Source: an uncultured Lachnospiraceae bacterium
GTDB taxonomy: Bacteria > Bacillota > Clostridia > Lachnospirales > Lachnospiraceae
Assembly: GCA_947565425.1 (NCBI GenBank)
Contig: CANOFW010000017.1
Span: 1 to 64,000, forward strand
Direction: 5' to 3'
Length of the DNA: 64,000 nucleotides
Below the pieces are notes generated by a model. It searched no databases. It was not told the DNA's origin and saw only the letters and a program-made list of their open reading frames with translations. A program made the position numbers and the translations under genes. The first letter of the stretch is position 1; each line of letters starts with the position of its first letter. Positions 49,604 through 57,991 of the stretch are shown here, piece after piece.

Positions 49604-50815
49604 TCATGAAAGACTTCTGTATTTCAAACACGCTTCAAAGCACCTCTTCACACCCTCATAATCAAACTGTTTTCGTGCCCCGGCCATCTGCGCACCCAAC
49701 AAATCCGCTTGCTGCTCAAAATACTTTGACGCTTCCTGACAAGAATATTCACGCCTGCTGCTTTCTGCATCTTCACCCAACAACAAACGCACGCTGCACT
49801 CGCCGTTTCCGTCCATCATCTTAAAATAAACATACCAGCACAGCAACCAATACAGACTGTCCAGAGGCGTCTCCTTATGCTCTCTTCGGTCCCGATCATC
49901 CTGCTCCGCCAGCAAAAGCCGCTCTTTCTTCTGCGACCAGTCGCCTGCCAGCGCATGGAAAAATACATTATACGTATCGTCCGCTTTTTCCTGTTTGGGC
50001 TTTTTGTAAAGCGGCTGCCACTCGTCAAAAAGCTTGCCAAACATTTCACTTTCTCCCAACTCCAAGCAATGCATAAGCGCAATATCTTTCATTTCTTCTT
50101 CATCCGCCTGTAAGCATTGGTCAAAACACCAGCGGTATCTAAGAGGAATCGACTGTTCACAGACCCGCGTGACCAATTCTTTTGCCTCCTCCAGTTGTCC
50201 GTACAAAATATGATAACCAACCATCGGCCTGGCATATGTGCAGACATAGCAAAAGCATTGGTCGGAAAAAGTGGCCTTTTTTAATTTATCTGCCGCTTCT
50301 TTCGCCAATTCCTTATCCCGGTTAAGGAGCGCCAGATTCATCACGGACGTATAATCCCCATAATTCCAGTCACTGCCGTAGCGCGCTTCGCATTCCCGGA
50401 ATATCTGTAACATACGCGCAATTTTGCCGTCGTCAATTTGTGGATATTCACAATAAAAGCTGAGAATTTTTGCAGCAAGATCAACGCGCCATTCCCTGGC
50501 AAAAGGTCCGACGCTTTCCCCTAGACGCTGCTCAAAATCATGGTGAAACATCTCTGAAATCTTAAAAGACAGCGGAATATTGTTGACGGAAGAACGCCGG
50601 ATATACCAAAACAGCTTTGCCATATCGTAGAAATAAACCTGCCAATCCTCACGCTCCCTGGCTAACGCCAGAATCCGTTCCATCAACGGCACCAGCGCGG
50701 GCGCATTATCATCCCAGCTCTCATAACCACCCTGCGTCAAATGATTTGCCCGGTCAACCATCTCCCATAATTTATCATCCGCCACATTTCTTCTTTTCAG
50801 TGATTCCAGAATCAT
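49604..50815 (-). CDS. Unknown helical-repeat protein coupled to the Hsp90 gene
   Basis: A 403-residue, almost entirely alpha-helical protein with TPR-like segments (DKELAKEAADKLKKATFSDQ, YGQLEEAKELVTRVCEQ, MKDIALMHCLELGESEMFGKL) and no signal peptide. Its start codon overlaps the stop of the Hsp90 gene by four bases (ATGA), so translation is coupled. This strongly suggests that it works with that chaperone, perhaps as client or co-chaperone, but I know no function. Ending bases are ordinary. Confidence 0.85.
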   Translation of the reverse strand: MILESLKRRNVADDKLWEMVDRANHLTQGGYESWDDNAPALVPLMERILALAREREDWQVYFYDMAKLFWYIRRSSVNNIPLSFKISEMFHHDFEQRLGESVGPFAREWRVDLAAKILSFYCEYPQIDDGKIARMLQIFRECEARYGSDWNYGDYTSVMNLALLNRDKELAKEAADKLKKATFSDQCFCYVCTYARPMVGYHILYGQLEEAKELVTRVCEQSIPLRYRWCFDQCLQADEEEMKDIALMHCLELGESEMFGKLFDEWQPLYKKPKQEKADDTYNVFFHALAGDWSQKKERLLLAEQDDRDRREHKETPLDSLYWLLCWYVYFKMMDGNGECSVRLLLGEDAESSRREYSCQEASKYFEQQADLLGAQMAGARKQFDYEGVKRCFEACLKYRSLS

Positions 50816-52610
50816 ATTTCTCCTCCCAGTCCGTACCCGATCAATTTCATCAAACCTGTATTGAGAACTTCCATTTCCCGCTCGGAAAGCGTATAATGGC
50901 CTGCAAGCATGGCATGGATATATAACACCTGTATCATATGCTCTGTCATTTCCGCATCCTCTACCCGCGCCAACCGCTGTATCAAAGGATTGGCAGCATT
51001 GAGATATAATTTATTACCGTAGCCCCCGGCATCCCCGAAATCAAATCCTTCCAGGAACCCGGAAGCTTTGCCGCCCCAAAAAGAGCTGTCCAGAAAGCCG
51101 TCCGCCCCCGCCACATATAAAGCTGGCACATCTGCTGGTTCAAACTGGCGCAGTAAAACCCCGCAGCGAAACTTATCCAAGGCTTGCGACGACGCCGTCA
51201 CCAAGTACGCCATCTCCTTCTTTCTGCTATCCGAAGGCTCCTCCAAAAGTTCCGCATAAGAAGCCTCGTCAAACATCTCAACCCGCACGCCCTGAAAATA
51301 ATGCTTTAAAAGCTGCAACAGCTTCGTATCATAAATATACCCGGCATTGACAAGCACTCGCGCGCTTCCCACCAGCGGGCGCGCTCTGCGAAAATCATCC
51401 ACTTCCGCACAGTAATAGACTGGAAATCGCTTTGCTGCCTCCAAAAGCTGAAATCCCGTTAGATCTCCTATACTGGTGACAAACGTGAGAAATGGGAAAA
51501 ACAGTTTATAAATCTGCTCATTTTCTACAGCAAGAGATTTGATCGCTACATTATGTATGCTTGTCAGCCGTTTCAATTTGTTCACATCAAATTTAGAAAG
51601 GCTTACAAAGTAATCAAACAGTGATTTCTCAATCTCATTTCTCGCTTTTGCCAGCGCATGGTCCACGGCAAATCCTTCGCGAGAAGCCATGGGCGTTAAA
51701 TGTTCGGCATTGACGATGCACCTTGTAAAAAAGCCCATTTGGGAATCAAATCTTTGCCGTCCTCGGTAATCAGCATATCTTTTAAATAGATTTTATGCCG
51801 CCCCATAGTAGCCGCGCTAGTCTGGCGTTCCGAGATAAACGCATACCCTTTGAGCCCCTCTCCCAAAATCCGAACTACACCAAAGAACTTCTCACCAAAC
51901 ATTAACTCACCAAACTGTAAAATCTCCTCGCCGCTGCAAAAGGACTGCCGCCAGGGAATGAACCCATCGTTAATCCGACAAACATTGCTGCCCTCCTCAA
52001 AGTCCACTGGAACCTTAATCAGAAAACCGTATTCCTTCAAAAGTTCCATGACACGCTCTTTACAATAGCGGCGCGCCATCTTTTTGTCTAATTTTATTTC
52101 TATACGCGTTCCCGGCGCAAGCTTCAACGTTTCCGCTGTCACTTGATAGGTGCCGTCGCTTCTGCCTAGCCATCTAAAGCCTTGTTCCTCACGCACGGAA
52201 CGGCTTCTCACTACAATCTCATCCGTCACCAGAAAACAGGACAACAGACCAATGCCAAACTGTCCAATAAAACTATTCCGCTGCATCTCTCCCCGCTTAG
52301 AAGACTGTCCAATAACCGACAGAAACGTGTGAATCTCCTCACGCGTAAGTCCAATTCCATTGTCCGAAAACACCAAGCTTGCCTGTCCATCCAAAGCCCC
52401 ATGATATGTAACCAATATCCTGCCATCCTTAAAATCCGGCTCCAGTTCGCGCCGCGCCGCGATAGCGTCCACAGCATTCTGTAAAAGCTCCCGCAAAAAT
52501 ACATCTCCACTGGAATACAAGTTCTCACTGAGCAAGCGGATAATGCCCTTTAAATCCACCTGAAAACTAAAATCTTCTTCCTTTTTCGTCCTTTTTGCTC
52601 CATTGCCCAT
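50812..52610 (-). pseudogene. Hsp90-family chaperone gene split by a frameshift at a T run
   Basis: The first frame (52610 to 51696) encodes the ATPase domain: LRELLQNAVDAI, FSDNGIGLTREE and GQFGIGLLSCFLV. It ends with IPKWAFLQGASSMPNI. The following frame (from about 51726 to 50812) continues as TRCIVNAEHLTPMASREGF, the usual Hsp90-like continuation, to the end. The join is a -1 shift at TTTTTTA (51732-51726), where zero-frame codons are GCT TTT TTA. Combined length is about 599 residues, normal for the family. This may be a base deletion, programmed -1 frameshifting or an assembly error. Confidence 0.85.
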
Positions 52611-52669
52611 AATCTATCTCCCATTCAGATCCACGACGAAATTCATGTTGTGACTTCACCGAATATCGC

Positions 52670-53770
52670 TTATCCCTCTTTCAACTCCACACCTAATTTT
52701 TTAAGCGTACGCCACAAAGCTTCCATCGTCTCTGCCATATCTTTTTCATTGGCGTTACTGCCCATATGCCCGATGCGAACAACCTTTCCGGCAAGGCTGC
52801 CAAAGGAACCGGAAAGGAGGATGTTATGTTCCTCACGCATGGTATCTAAGATTGCCTGCGCTGTCGTTTCTTTGGGCACCTCAAACACAGTGACCGTATT
52901 GGAAAATCCGCTCTCTAAATACAACTTTACTCCTGCCTGCGTCAAAGATTGTCGGCACGACCCAGCAAGCCTTGCATGGCGCGCAAGTATATCCGTATCC
53001 GCAGCAATATTATCCATAGCTGCGCGCAAGCCATAAATATCGCTAATGGGCATCGTATAGGGGAACCACTGTGCCTCATAGTAACCTTCAAACAGTTTCA
53101 AATTGGCATAAAAAGAGGCTATCGGTGTTTTGCGCTCTGCCATGGCTTTTTTGGCCTGCGCGCTGACTGTCACAAAAGTCAGTCCCGGCGGTGCGGAAAC
53201 TGCCTTTTGCGAACCTCCGCAGAGAATATCAATTTGAGCGTCATCTACACGCACTTGTTCACCAAACATCGAGGAGACGGCGTCTACCACCGTCAAAATA
53301 CCATATTTTTTTAGAAGTGGACACAAAACGGCAATATCATTTAAGATACCGCTGGGCGTATCACAGTGCACCAAAGTTGCATATTTGTAATCGTGGTTGT
53401 TCTGTAAAAATTTCTCTAACTCCTGTGCATCAATGGGATTCTTACCGTCCACTGTATATAATTGGGGCACGCCGCCGTACAGAGACACGAAATCTGCAAA
53501 TCCTTCTCCAAAAATACCATTGTTCAACACCAAGACTTTATCTCCCGGCTCCGTCAGGGAAGCACAAGCGGCTTCCAATCCCAAAATCCCTTCCCCGCCT
53601 AAAATCAACGTCTCATTTTCGGTATGCAGCAGCCGGCTGATTAATTCGCATGTTTCCTTATAAAAATCAAAAAATTCCTTATCAATATCCGGGTTGCCGC
53701 ATTCTCTCGCCCGCGCCAGGCGAACATTTTCTTTCACTTGCGTAGGACCCGGCGTCATCATTTTGTACAT
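52670..53770 (-). CDS. PLP-dependent class V aminotransferase (alanine-glyoxylate/serine-pyruvate type)
   Basis: A 366-residue aminotransferase of the alanine--glyoxylate family. It starts MTPGPTQVKENVRLARA, has the segment LGGEGILGLEAACASL, the PLP-binding Asp in LTVVDAVSSMFGE and the PLP Lys in GGSQKAVSAPPGLTFV. The C terminus has HNILLSGSFGSLAGKVVRIGHMG. It follows dapB by 44 bases in a dapA-dapB-aminotransferase order, so it might supply or use amino donors related to that pathway. The substrates are unknown. Confidence 0.9.
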   Translation of the reverse strand: MYKMMTPGPTQVKENVRLARARECGNPDIDKEFFDFYKETCELISRLLHTENETLILGGEGILGLEAACASLTEPGDKVLVLNNGIFGEGFADFVSLYGGVPQLYTVDGKNPIDAQELEKFLQNNHDYKYATLVHCDTPSGILNDIAVLCPLLKKYGILTVVDAVSSMFGEQVRVDDAQIDILCGGSQKAVSAPPGLTFVTVSAQAKKAMAERKTPIASFYANLKLFEGYYEAQWFPYTMPISDIYGLRAAMDNIAADTDILARHARLAGSCRQSLTQAGVKLYLESGFSNTVTVFEVPKETTAQAILDTMREEHNILLSGSFGSLAGKVVRIGHMGSNANEKDMAETMEALWRTLKKLGVELKEG

Positions 53771-53814
53771 TGCAGCCCTTCCTTTCTCTGTCTTACTATT
53801 ATGAATTGCCGAAT

Positions 53815-54585
53815 TTATTTTCCGCTAGACGCTGCAATCACATCCCGCATCTCATATCTACCTGCTGGCTTGCCGGCAAGGAACTTTGCCGCCTCCACAG
53901 CGCCTTTCGCAAAAACCGCCTTGGAATAAGCCGTATGCTTATATTCAATGACCTCGTCTGTTCCGGCAAAGATTATCTCGTGTTCTCCGACTATGCTGCC
54001 GCCGCGAACTGCCTGAATACCAATTTCATATTTCTCACGCTTCTTCCTATCCTGTGTCCTGTCATATTGATAAGCATAGGCATTGTCCAATGCCTCATTG
54101 AGGGAATCTGCGAGCGCAAGCGCTGTCCCACTCGGCGCGTCCACTTTCTGATTGTGATGCTTTTCCACAATTTCCATGTCGAATCCCGCTGGGGCAAGCG
54201 TCTTTGCCGCCTGTTTTAACATATCCAATAACAAGTTGATGCCCAAGGACATATTGGCTGATTTAAGTACTGCCGTCTGCTTTGCTGTTTCTTCTACTTT
54301 GGCAAGCTGCTGCTCGCTGAGCCCGGTGGTACATAAAACTACCGGCAATTTATGTGCCACGCAGTAGTCTAACATTCCATCCACTGCCGGCGCCGCAGCA
54401 AAATCTACCACCACGTCCGCCTCTACCTGACACTCCGCAATATTGGCAAACACCGGATAATCATTCTCCAAACCGGTATAAGGGTCAACGCCTGCTACAA
54501 TCTCAATCTCACTGTCCTCCCGGCAGATTCCCGAGATAACTTGTCCCATTTTGCCGTTACAGCCATGCATAATCATTCTAATCAT
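53815..54585 (-). CDS. dapB: 4-hydroxy-tetrahydrodipicolinate reductase (DapB)
   Basis: A 256-residue reductase. The nucleotide-binding motif is MHGCNGKMGQVI at the start, with DFAAAPAVDGMLDYC and LCTTGLSE; the catalytic motif is EKHHNQKVDAPSGTALALADSL. It makes tetrahydrodipicolinate for lysine, peptidoglycan and, in sporulating cells, dipicolinic acid. The start at 54585 was chosen because AGGAGGAG then lies seven bases upstream; an ATG two codons earlier is too close. A spacer with a hairpin repeat separates it from dapA. Confidence 0.96.
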   Translation of the reverse strand: MIRMIMHGCNGKMGQVISGICREDSEIEIVAGVDPYTGLENDYPVFANIAECQVEADVVVDFAAAPAVDGMLDYCVAHKLPVVLCTTGLSEQQLAKVEETAKQTAVLKSANMSLGINLLLDMLKQAAKTLAPAGFDMEIVEKHHNQKVDAPSGTALALADSLNEALDNAYAYQYDRTQDRKKREKYEIGIQAVRGGSIVGEHEIIFAGTDEVIEYKHTAYSKAVFAKGAVEAAKFLAGKPAGRYEMRDVIAASSGK

Positions 54586-54599
54586 TTTCATTCTCCTCC

Positions 54600-54710
54600 T
54601 GGATGTAAAATTTGACCCCGCCGCCAATGCAGCAGGGTCCATCTTTTTTCAAAAACGCCATCGGCGTTCTTGCTGCGGAGTGCGGGTCAGCTTTGCTGAC
54701 AGAAACAAAT
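54600..54710. repeat. Dispersed repeat, copy 2 (between dapA and dapB)
   Basis: GAACGCC-type hairpin AACGCCATCGGCGTT, then TTGCTGCGGAGTGCGGGTCA and GTCAGCTTTGCTGAC form a set matching, on the opposite strand, the repeat at 25424-25470. A further stem with GACCC and GGGTC lies at 54612-54640. They sit in the dapA-dapB intergenic region and may form the terminator or attenuator between the two genes. Confidence 0.65.
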
Positions 54711-54727
54711 CCACTTCATTCTGAACA

Positions 54728-55612
54728 CTATAAAATCCCGAACTCCTGCATTGCCTTTTTCAGTTTTTCTAAATTATTTGGCTCTATTTCGCTTAGGGGA
54801 GCCCGCAGAGGACCCACTTCCCAGCCCATAAGGTTTAAAGCTGCTTTCACTGGGATCGGATTCACCTCACAAAACAGCGCGTCTACCAAAGCAATCGCTT
54901 TGCACTGCATCTTCAACGCTTCCTGTTGATTGTTGTTCAAATAGTTCATCACCATATCATGGGTAAATTTTGGAGCTACATTGGAAAGCACGGAAATTAC
55001 GCCAATCCCACCGCAGGCAAGCAGCGGTATCACCTGTCCGTCCTCACCAGAATACAAATCAAAATCACCCTGCGTCTGCTCCATCACGCGCAAAGTATAG
55101 GAAATATCCCCCACAGCATCCTTCATGCCGACAATGTTCTCTACATCGCGCGCCAAAGCAGCCGCCGTCTCCGGTGCAATCTTACACCCGGTCCTGCCGG
55201 GAACATTATATAAAATTACCGGGAGATCTACATTCTTGGCAATCTCGGTGTAATGACTGATCAGTCCCTTCTGCGTGGCCTTATTATAATACGGCGTTAC
55301 CACAAGAAGTCCATCCGCCCCTGCCTCCTGCGCCTGACGCGATAAATAAACCGCCGTCCTCGTGCAGTTAGAGCCAGTTCCCGCAATCACCGGAATTCGT
55401 TTATTCACAATGGAAACTGCCGCCCGTATCACTTCTAAATGCTCTTCTTCCGTCAGCGTGGACGCCTCCCCCGTAGTCCCGGTAATAATAATACTATCTG
55501 TTTCATTCTTAATCTGGTCTTCCAACAACTCTGCCAATTTATCATAATTTACTTCCAGATTGTCTTTCATCGGCGTTACAAGCGCAACACCGGCTCCCTT
55601 GAAAATCGCCAT
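54728..55612 (-). CDS. dapA: 4-hydroxy-tetrahydrodipicolinate synthase (DapA)
   Basis: A 294-residue aldolase of the DapA type. It has GAGVALVTPMKDN, IITGTTGEASTLT for pyruvate binding, VVTPYYNKATQKGLISHY, the Schiff-base Lys in IVGMKDAVGDI and ILYNVPGRTGCKI. It condenses pyruvate with aspartate semialdehyde. The start MAIFKGAGV has AGGAGGAT. It is upstream of dapB and the class V aminotransferase on the same strand. Confidence 0.97.
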   Translation of the reverse strand: MAIFKGAGVALVTPMKDNLEVNYDKLAELLEDQIKNETDSIIITGTTGEASTLTEEEHLEVIRAAVSIVNKRIPVIAGTGSNCTRTAVYLSRQAQEAGADGLLVVTPYYNKATQKGLISHYTEIAKNVDLPVILYNVPGRTGCKIAPETAAALARDVENIVGMKDAVGDISYTLRVMEQTQGDFDLYSGEDGQVIPLLACGGIGVISVLSNVAPKFTHDMVMNYLNNNQQEALKMQCKAIALVDALFCEVNPIPVKAALNLMGWEVGPLRAPLSEIEPNNLEKLKKAMQEFGIL

Positions 55613-55723
55613 GCAAATATCCTCCTTAAAAAGCCGACTACTAATGAGCCGGCTTAAAATCCTGAAATGTTTCAACTGAACATAATATAGCATTTTCTGT
55701 ACGCAAAGTCAACCATGTTATCA

Positions 55724-56206
55724 TCAGTTCTCATGAATTTCATAAGCTTTCCCGACATATTTGCGCAATCTGTCATCCATAACTCTTCCGGTAAAAATAA
55801 TCTCTGTATCTTCCGATGCTGCATTCAGAAGAGTTTCCATATCTTCTTCTGTGACCATTTGATGCTCCAACAGTCCCAGAAATTCATCTAAAATCAGCAG
55901 GCTGCACTCGCCTGTCACCAATACTTTCCTTGCAAAATTAAATCCATTGCGGATATTGATTGCTTCTTCCTCCTGTTCCTCGCGGGAGAGCTCTGCAAAA
56001 TTCTTCTGTGACTTTGCAAAACTGAAAAACTTCACCTCAGGCTCCAGCCTCCGCAGGAATTCCAGTTCCTCTTTCTTCTTTCCTTTGAGGAATTGAATGA
56101 TGATAACGCTTTTTCCCTGTCCCGCAGCCTGCAATGCATATCCAAGCGCTGCTGTTGTCTTACCTTTACCATCTCCGCAATAAACAGTAACCTTTTCCTT
56201 ACACAT
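55724..56206 (-). CDS. cobO: Cob(I)yrinic acid a,c-diamide adenosyltransferase (CobO/BtuR type)
   Basis: A 160-residue P-loop protein of the CobA/CobO/BtuR family. The P-loop is CGDGKGKTTAALGYAL, followed by QFLKGKKKEELEFL and LLILDEFLGLLE. It adenosylates corrinoid for coenzyme B12. The start at 56206 has GAAAGGAAAA; an upstream extension is unlikely. It lies upstream of dapA with about 110 bases between, so may be independent. Confidence 0.93.
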   Translation of the reverse strand: MCKEKVTVYCGDGKGKTTAALGYALQAAGQGKSVIIIQFLKGKKKEELEFLRRLEPEVKFFSFAKSQKNFAELSREEQEEEAINIRNGFNFARKVLVTGECSLLILDEFLGLLEHQMVTEEDMETLLNAASEDTEIIFTGRVMDDRLRKYVGKAYEIHEN

Positions 56207-56367
56207 GCTGTTTTCCTTTCTTTTTACAAAAGCTTTTCTTAAAATACCACAAAGCCGCGGAAAATGCAACCGACAGTTCAGCCAGACGCAATCATAATGA
56301 GGAGAATCATGCTAAGTGCCCTCTGGACACGCATGAATTTGACGATGGCTGAATTGTTACAGGAAAA

Positions 56368-56991
56368 TCATAAGTATTCTATTTTACTGACAGATACTTC
56401 GTAGGCTACTCTATGCTCCACTTCTGTCTCGGAAAGTTTTTTCACATACTCTCTGCTCTGGATTCTGCCATAAACCTGTACATGGCCGCCAATCTCAAAT
56501 CCCGAGGCAAATCTCGCATTTCTGCCCCAGCAGATGCAGGGTATGTAATCTGACTTCCCATAAGAACGGTTTACAGCGATGAGAAGATCTGCTATTTCTC
56601 TGCCAAGCGGTGTCTTGCGGTAAATTGGCTCCTTACAGATATAGCCGTCCAGAAAGATTTGGTTGCTCTTCTCACCTTCTGGAATCTCATCTACAAATTC
56701 CATCTCCCGCACAAAAACCGATAAGACAAGACGGTTCTTCTTCTCCTCATGCCGGTTATAGGAGCGGAACTGTCCGTCAACTCGAATATACTGCCCGATA
56801 TAGCTGCATTGCGTGTCGATCAGACGCTCCGAAATCATCATGGGAATGACGTCCGCAAAGTTACTCAAACGGTTCACAGACACTTCCACCATATAGAACC
56901 CTTCGCCAAAAACTTCGTGGCTGTACTGAAAATCGGAAATGATTTCCCCTGTAATAGTAACCTGGTTGTTTTCAAATATTTTATCTGCCAT
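56368..56991 (-). CDS. Single-stranded DNA-binding (OB-fold) protein with two SSB-like domains
   Basis: A 207-residue protein with two SSB/PriB-like OB folds: residues about 8-95 (NQVTITGEIISDFQYSHEVFGEGFYMVEVSVNRLS) and about 115-205 (NQIFLDGYICKEPIYRKTPLGREIADLLIAVNR with YIPCICWGRNARFA and GGHVQVYGRIQSREY). The second domain resembles SSB. No acidic C-terminal tip is present, unlike standard SSB, so it is not the main replicative SSB. It may be a paralogue for recombination or for mobile DNA. The start MADKIFENN is supported by GGGGAAC. Confidence 0.85.
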   Translation of the reverse strand: MADKIFENNQVTITGEIISDFQYSHEVFGEGFYMVEVSVNRLSNFADVIPMMISERLIDTQCSYIGQYIRVDGQFRSYNRHEEKKNRLVLSVFVREMEFVDEIPEGEKSNQIFLDGYICKEPIYRKTPLGREIADLLIAVNRSYGKSDYIPCICWGRNARFASGFEIGGHVQVYGRIQSREYVKKLSETEVEHRVAYEVSVSKIEYL

Positions 56992-57130
56992 GAGTGTTAG
57001 TTCCCCTTTCGTATATCGATGGCACATCGATGAAGTAAAATTTTTTTAAAGAATATCATTGGATTTCTGAAAATATTCGCAGTTCGTGTCGATAGTATTC
57101 CTGCTTTACGAATTGTCATTTCTGCGATAT

Positions 57131-57260
57131 AATTTGACCTAAGGAGGGACCCAGCAAAGCTGGGAGGATGCCTTAGGTCTCTTAACGGAGCCAATAACGT
57201 AATTTGGCATGAGGAGGGACCCAGCGAAGCTGGGGAGAGCCCTGATGCCTCCTATCGGTT
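57131..57260. repeat. Tandem hairpin repeat (GACCTAAGGAGGGACCC type), two copies
   Basis: Copy 1 has GACCTAAGG (57136-57144), CCCAGC-AAA-GCTGGG (57150-57164) and CCTTAGGTC (57171-57179). Copy 2 (about 57206-57255) has GGCATGAGG, CCCAGC-GAA-GCTGGG and CCTGATGCC. Both are followed by a similar tail, CTTAACGGAGCC and CCTATCGGTTCC. The same structure is at 63838-63886. They occupy the 341-base gap between the SSB-like gene and the cyclophilin gene, which holds no other gene. They may be a noncoding RNA or a mobile hairpin. Confidence 0.8.
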
Positions 57261-57332
57261 CCAAATAAGGTAAATTGAAAAGAACTATTAAACACACTTA
57301 TACCAAAATCACTAGAAAAGAGGTAAATGATA

Positions 57333-57857
57333 ATGGCGCAAAATCCAATTGTAACATTTGAAATGGAAAATGGGGACGTTTTTAAGGCAGAACTTTATCC
57401 TGAAATCGCCCCCAACACCGTAAATAATTTTATTAGCCTGGTAAGCAGCGGATATTACGATGGTCTGTGCTTTCACCGTGTGATCAAAGGGTTCATGATC
57501 CAGGGCGGATGCCCGGATGGAACCGGCACCGGAGGTCCCGGCTACAGCATTCGCGGAGAATTCACCCAGAACGGATTCACCAACGACCTAAAGCACAGCG
57601 CCGGCGTACTCTCGATGGCACGCACCATGGCGCCTGACTCTGCGGGTTCTCAGTTCTTTATCATGCACAAAGACTCTCCACATTTAGACGGGGCCTATGC
57701 CGCCTTCGGAAAGATTACAGAAGGCATGGAGTTTGTGAATAAAATTGCTGAAACTGCTACCGATGTCTATTCCGACCGTCCCCTCGAGCCGCAGGAAATG
57801 AAAAAAGTTACCGTAGAGACTTTCGGAGAGACTTATCCGAAGCCGGAAACTTGTTAG
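57333..57857 (+). CDS. Cyclophilin-type peptidyl-prolyl cis-trans isomerase
   Basis: A 174-residue cyclophilin. The fold shows FHRVIKGFMIQGGCPDGTGTGG, MARTMAPDSAGSQFFIMHKD and LDGAYAAFGKI, with the catalytic Arg in FHRVIKG. It has no signal peptide, so acts in the cytoplasm on proline bonds. The start at 57333 gives correct spacing to AGAGGT; an ATG two codons earlier is too close. It stands alone on the plus strand. Confidence 0.95.
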   Translation: MAQNPIVTFEMENGDVFKAELYPEIAPNTVNNFISLVSSGYYDGLCFHRVIKGFMIQGGCPDGTGTGGPGYSIRGEFTQNGFTNDLKHSAGVLSMARTMAPDSAGSQFFIMHKDSPHLDGAYAAFGKITEGMEFVNKIAETATDVYSDRPLEPQEMKKVTVETFGETYPKPETC

Positions 57858-57982
57858 GAAAACGCTAATTAAAGCGTTTGCCGCGCCGGATTTGTGCCGA
57901 GAAGCGACATATTCCCCTGCAAATCCGTGCGCATCCGCCGGAGACTCTAAGGAAATGCTGATTTAATCAGCGTTTCCTTAGT
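57858..57982. repeat. Dispersed palindromic repeat, copy C, downstream of the cyclophilin gene
   Basis: AAACGC...GCGTTT (about 57860-57880) is followed by GCGCCGGA, GCCGAGAAGCG, CATATTCCCC, TGCAAATCCGTGCGCATCC and then a long hairpin TAAGGAAA...TTTCCTTA (57949-57981). The middle part shares order and sequence with 6119-6157 and 20866-20905. The final hairpin could end transcription of both converging genes. Confidence 0.65.
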
Positions 57983-57991
57983 AAGCATTTT

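Noticed and set aside
56280-56385. A 35-codon plus-strand ORF next to the SSB-like gene
   Set aside because: No Shine-Dalgarno, overlaps the 3' end of the SSB-like gene and has no recognisable features.
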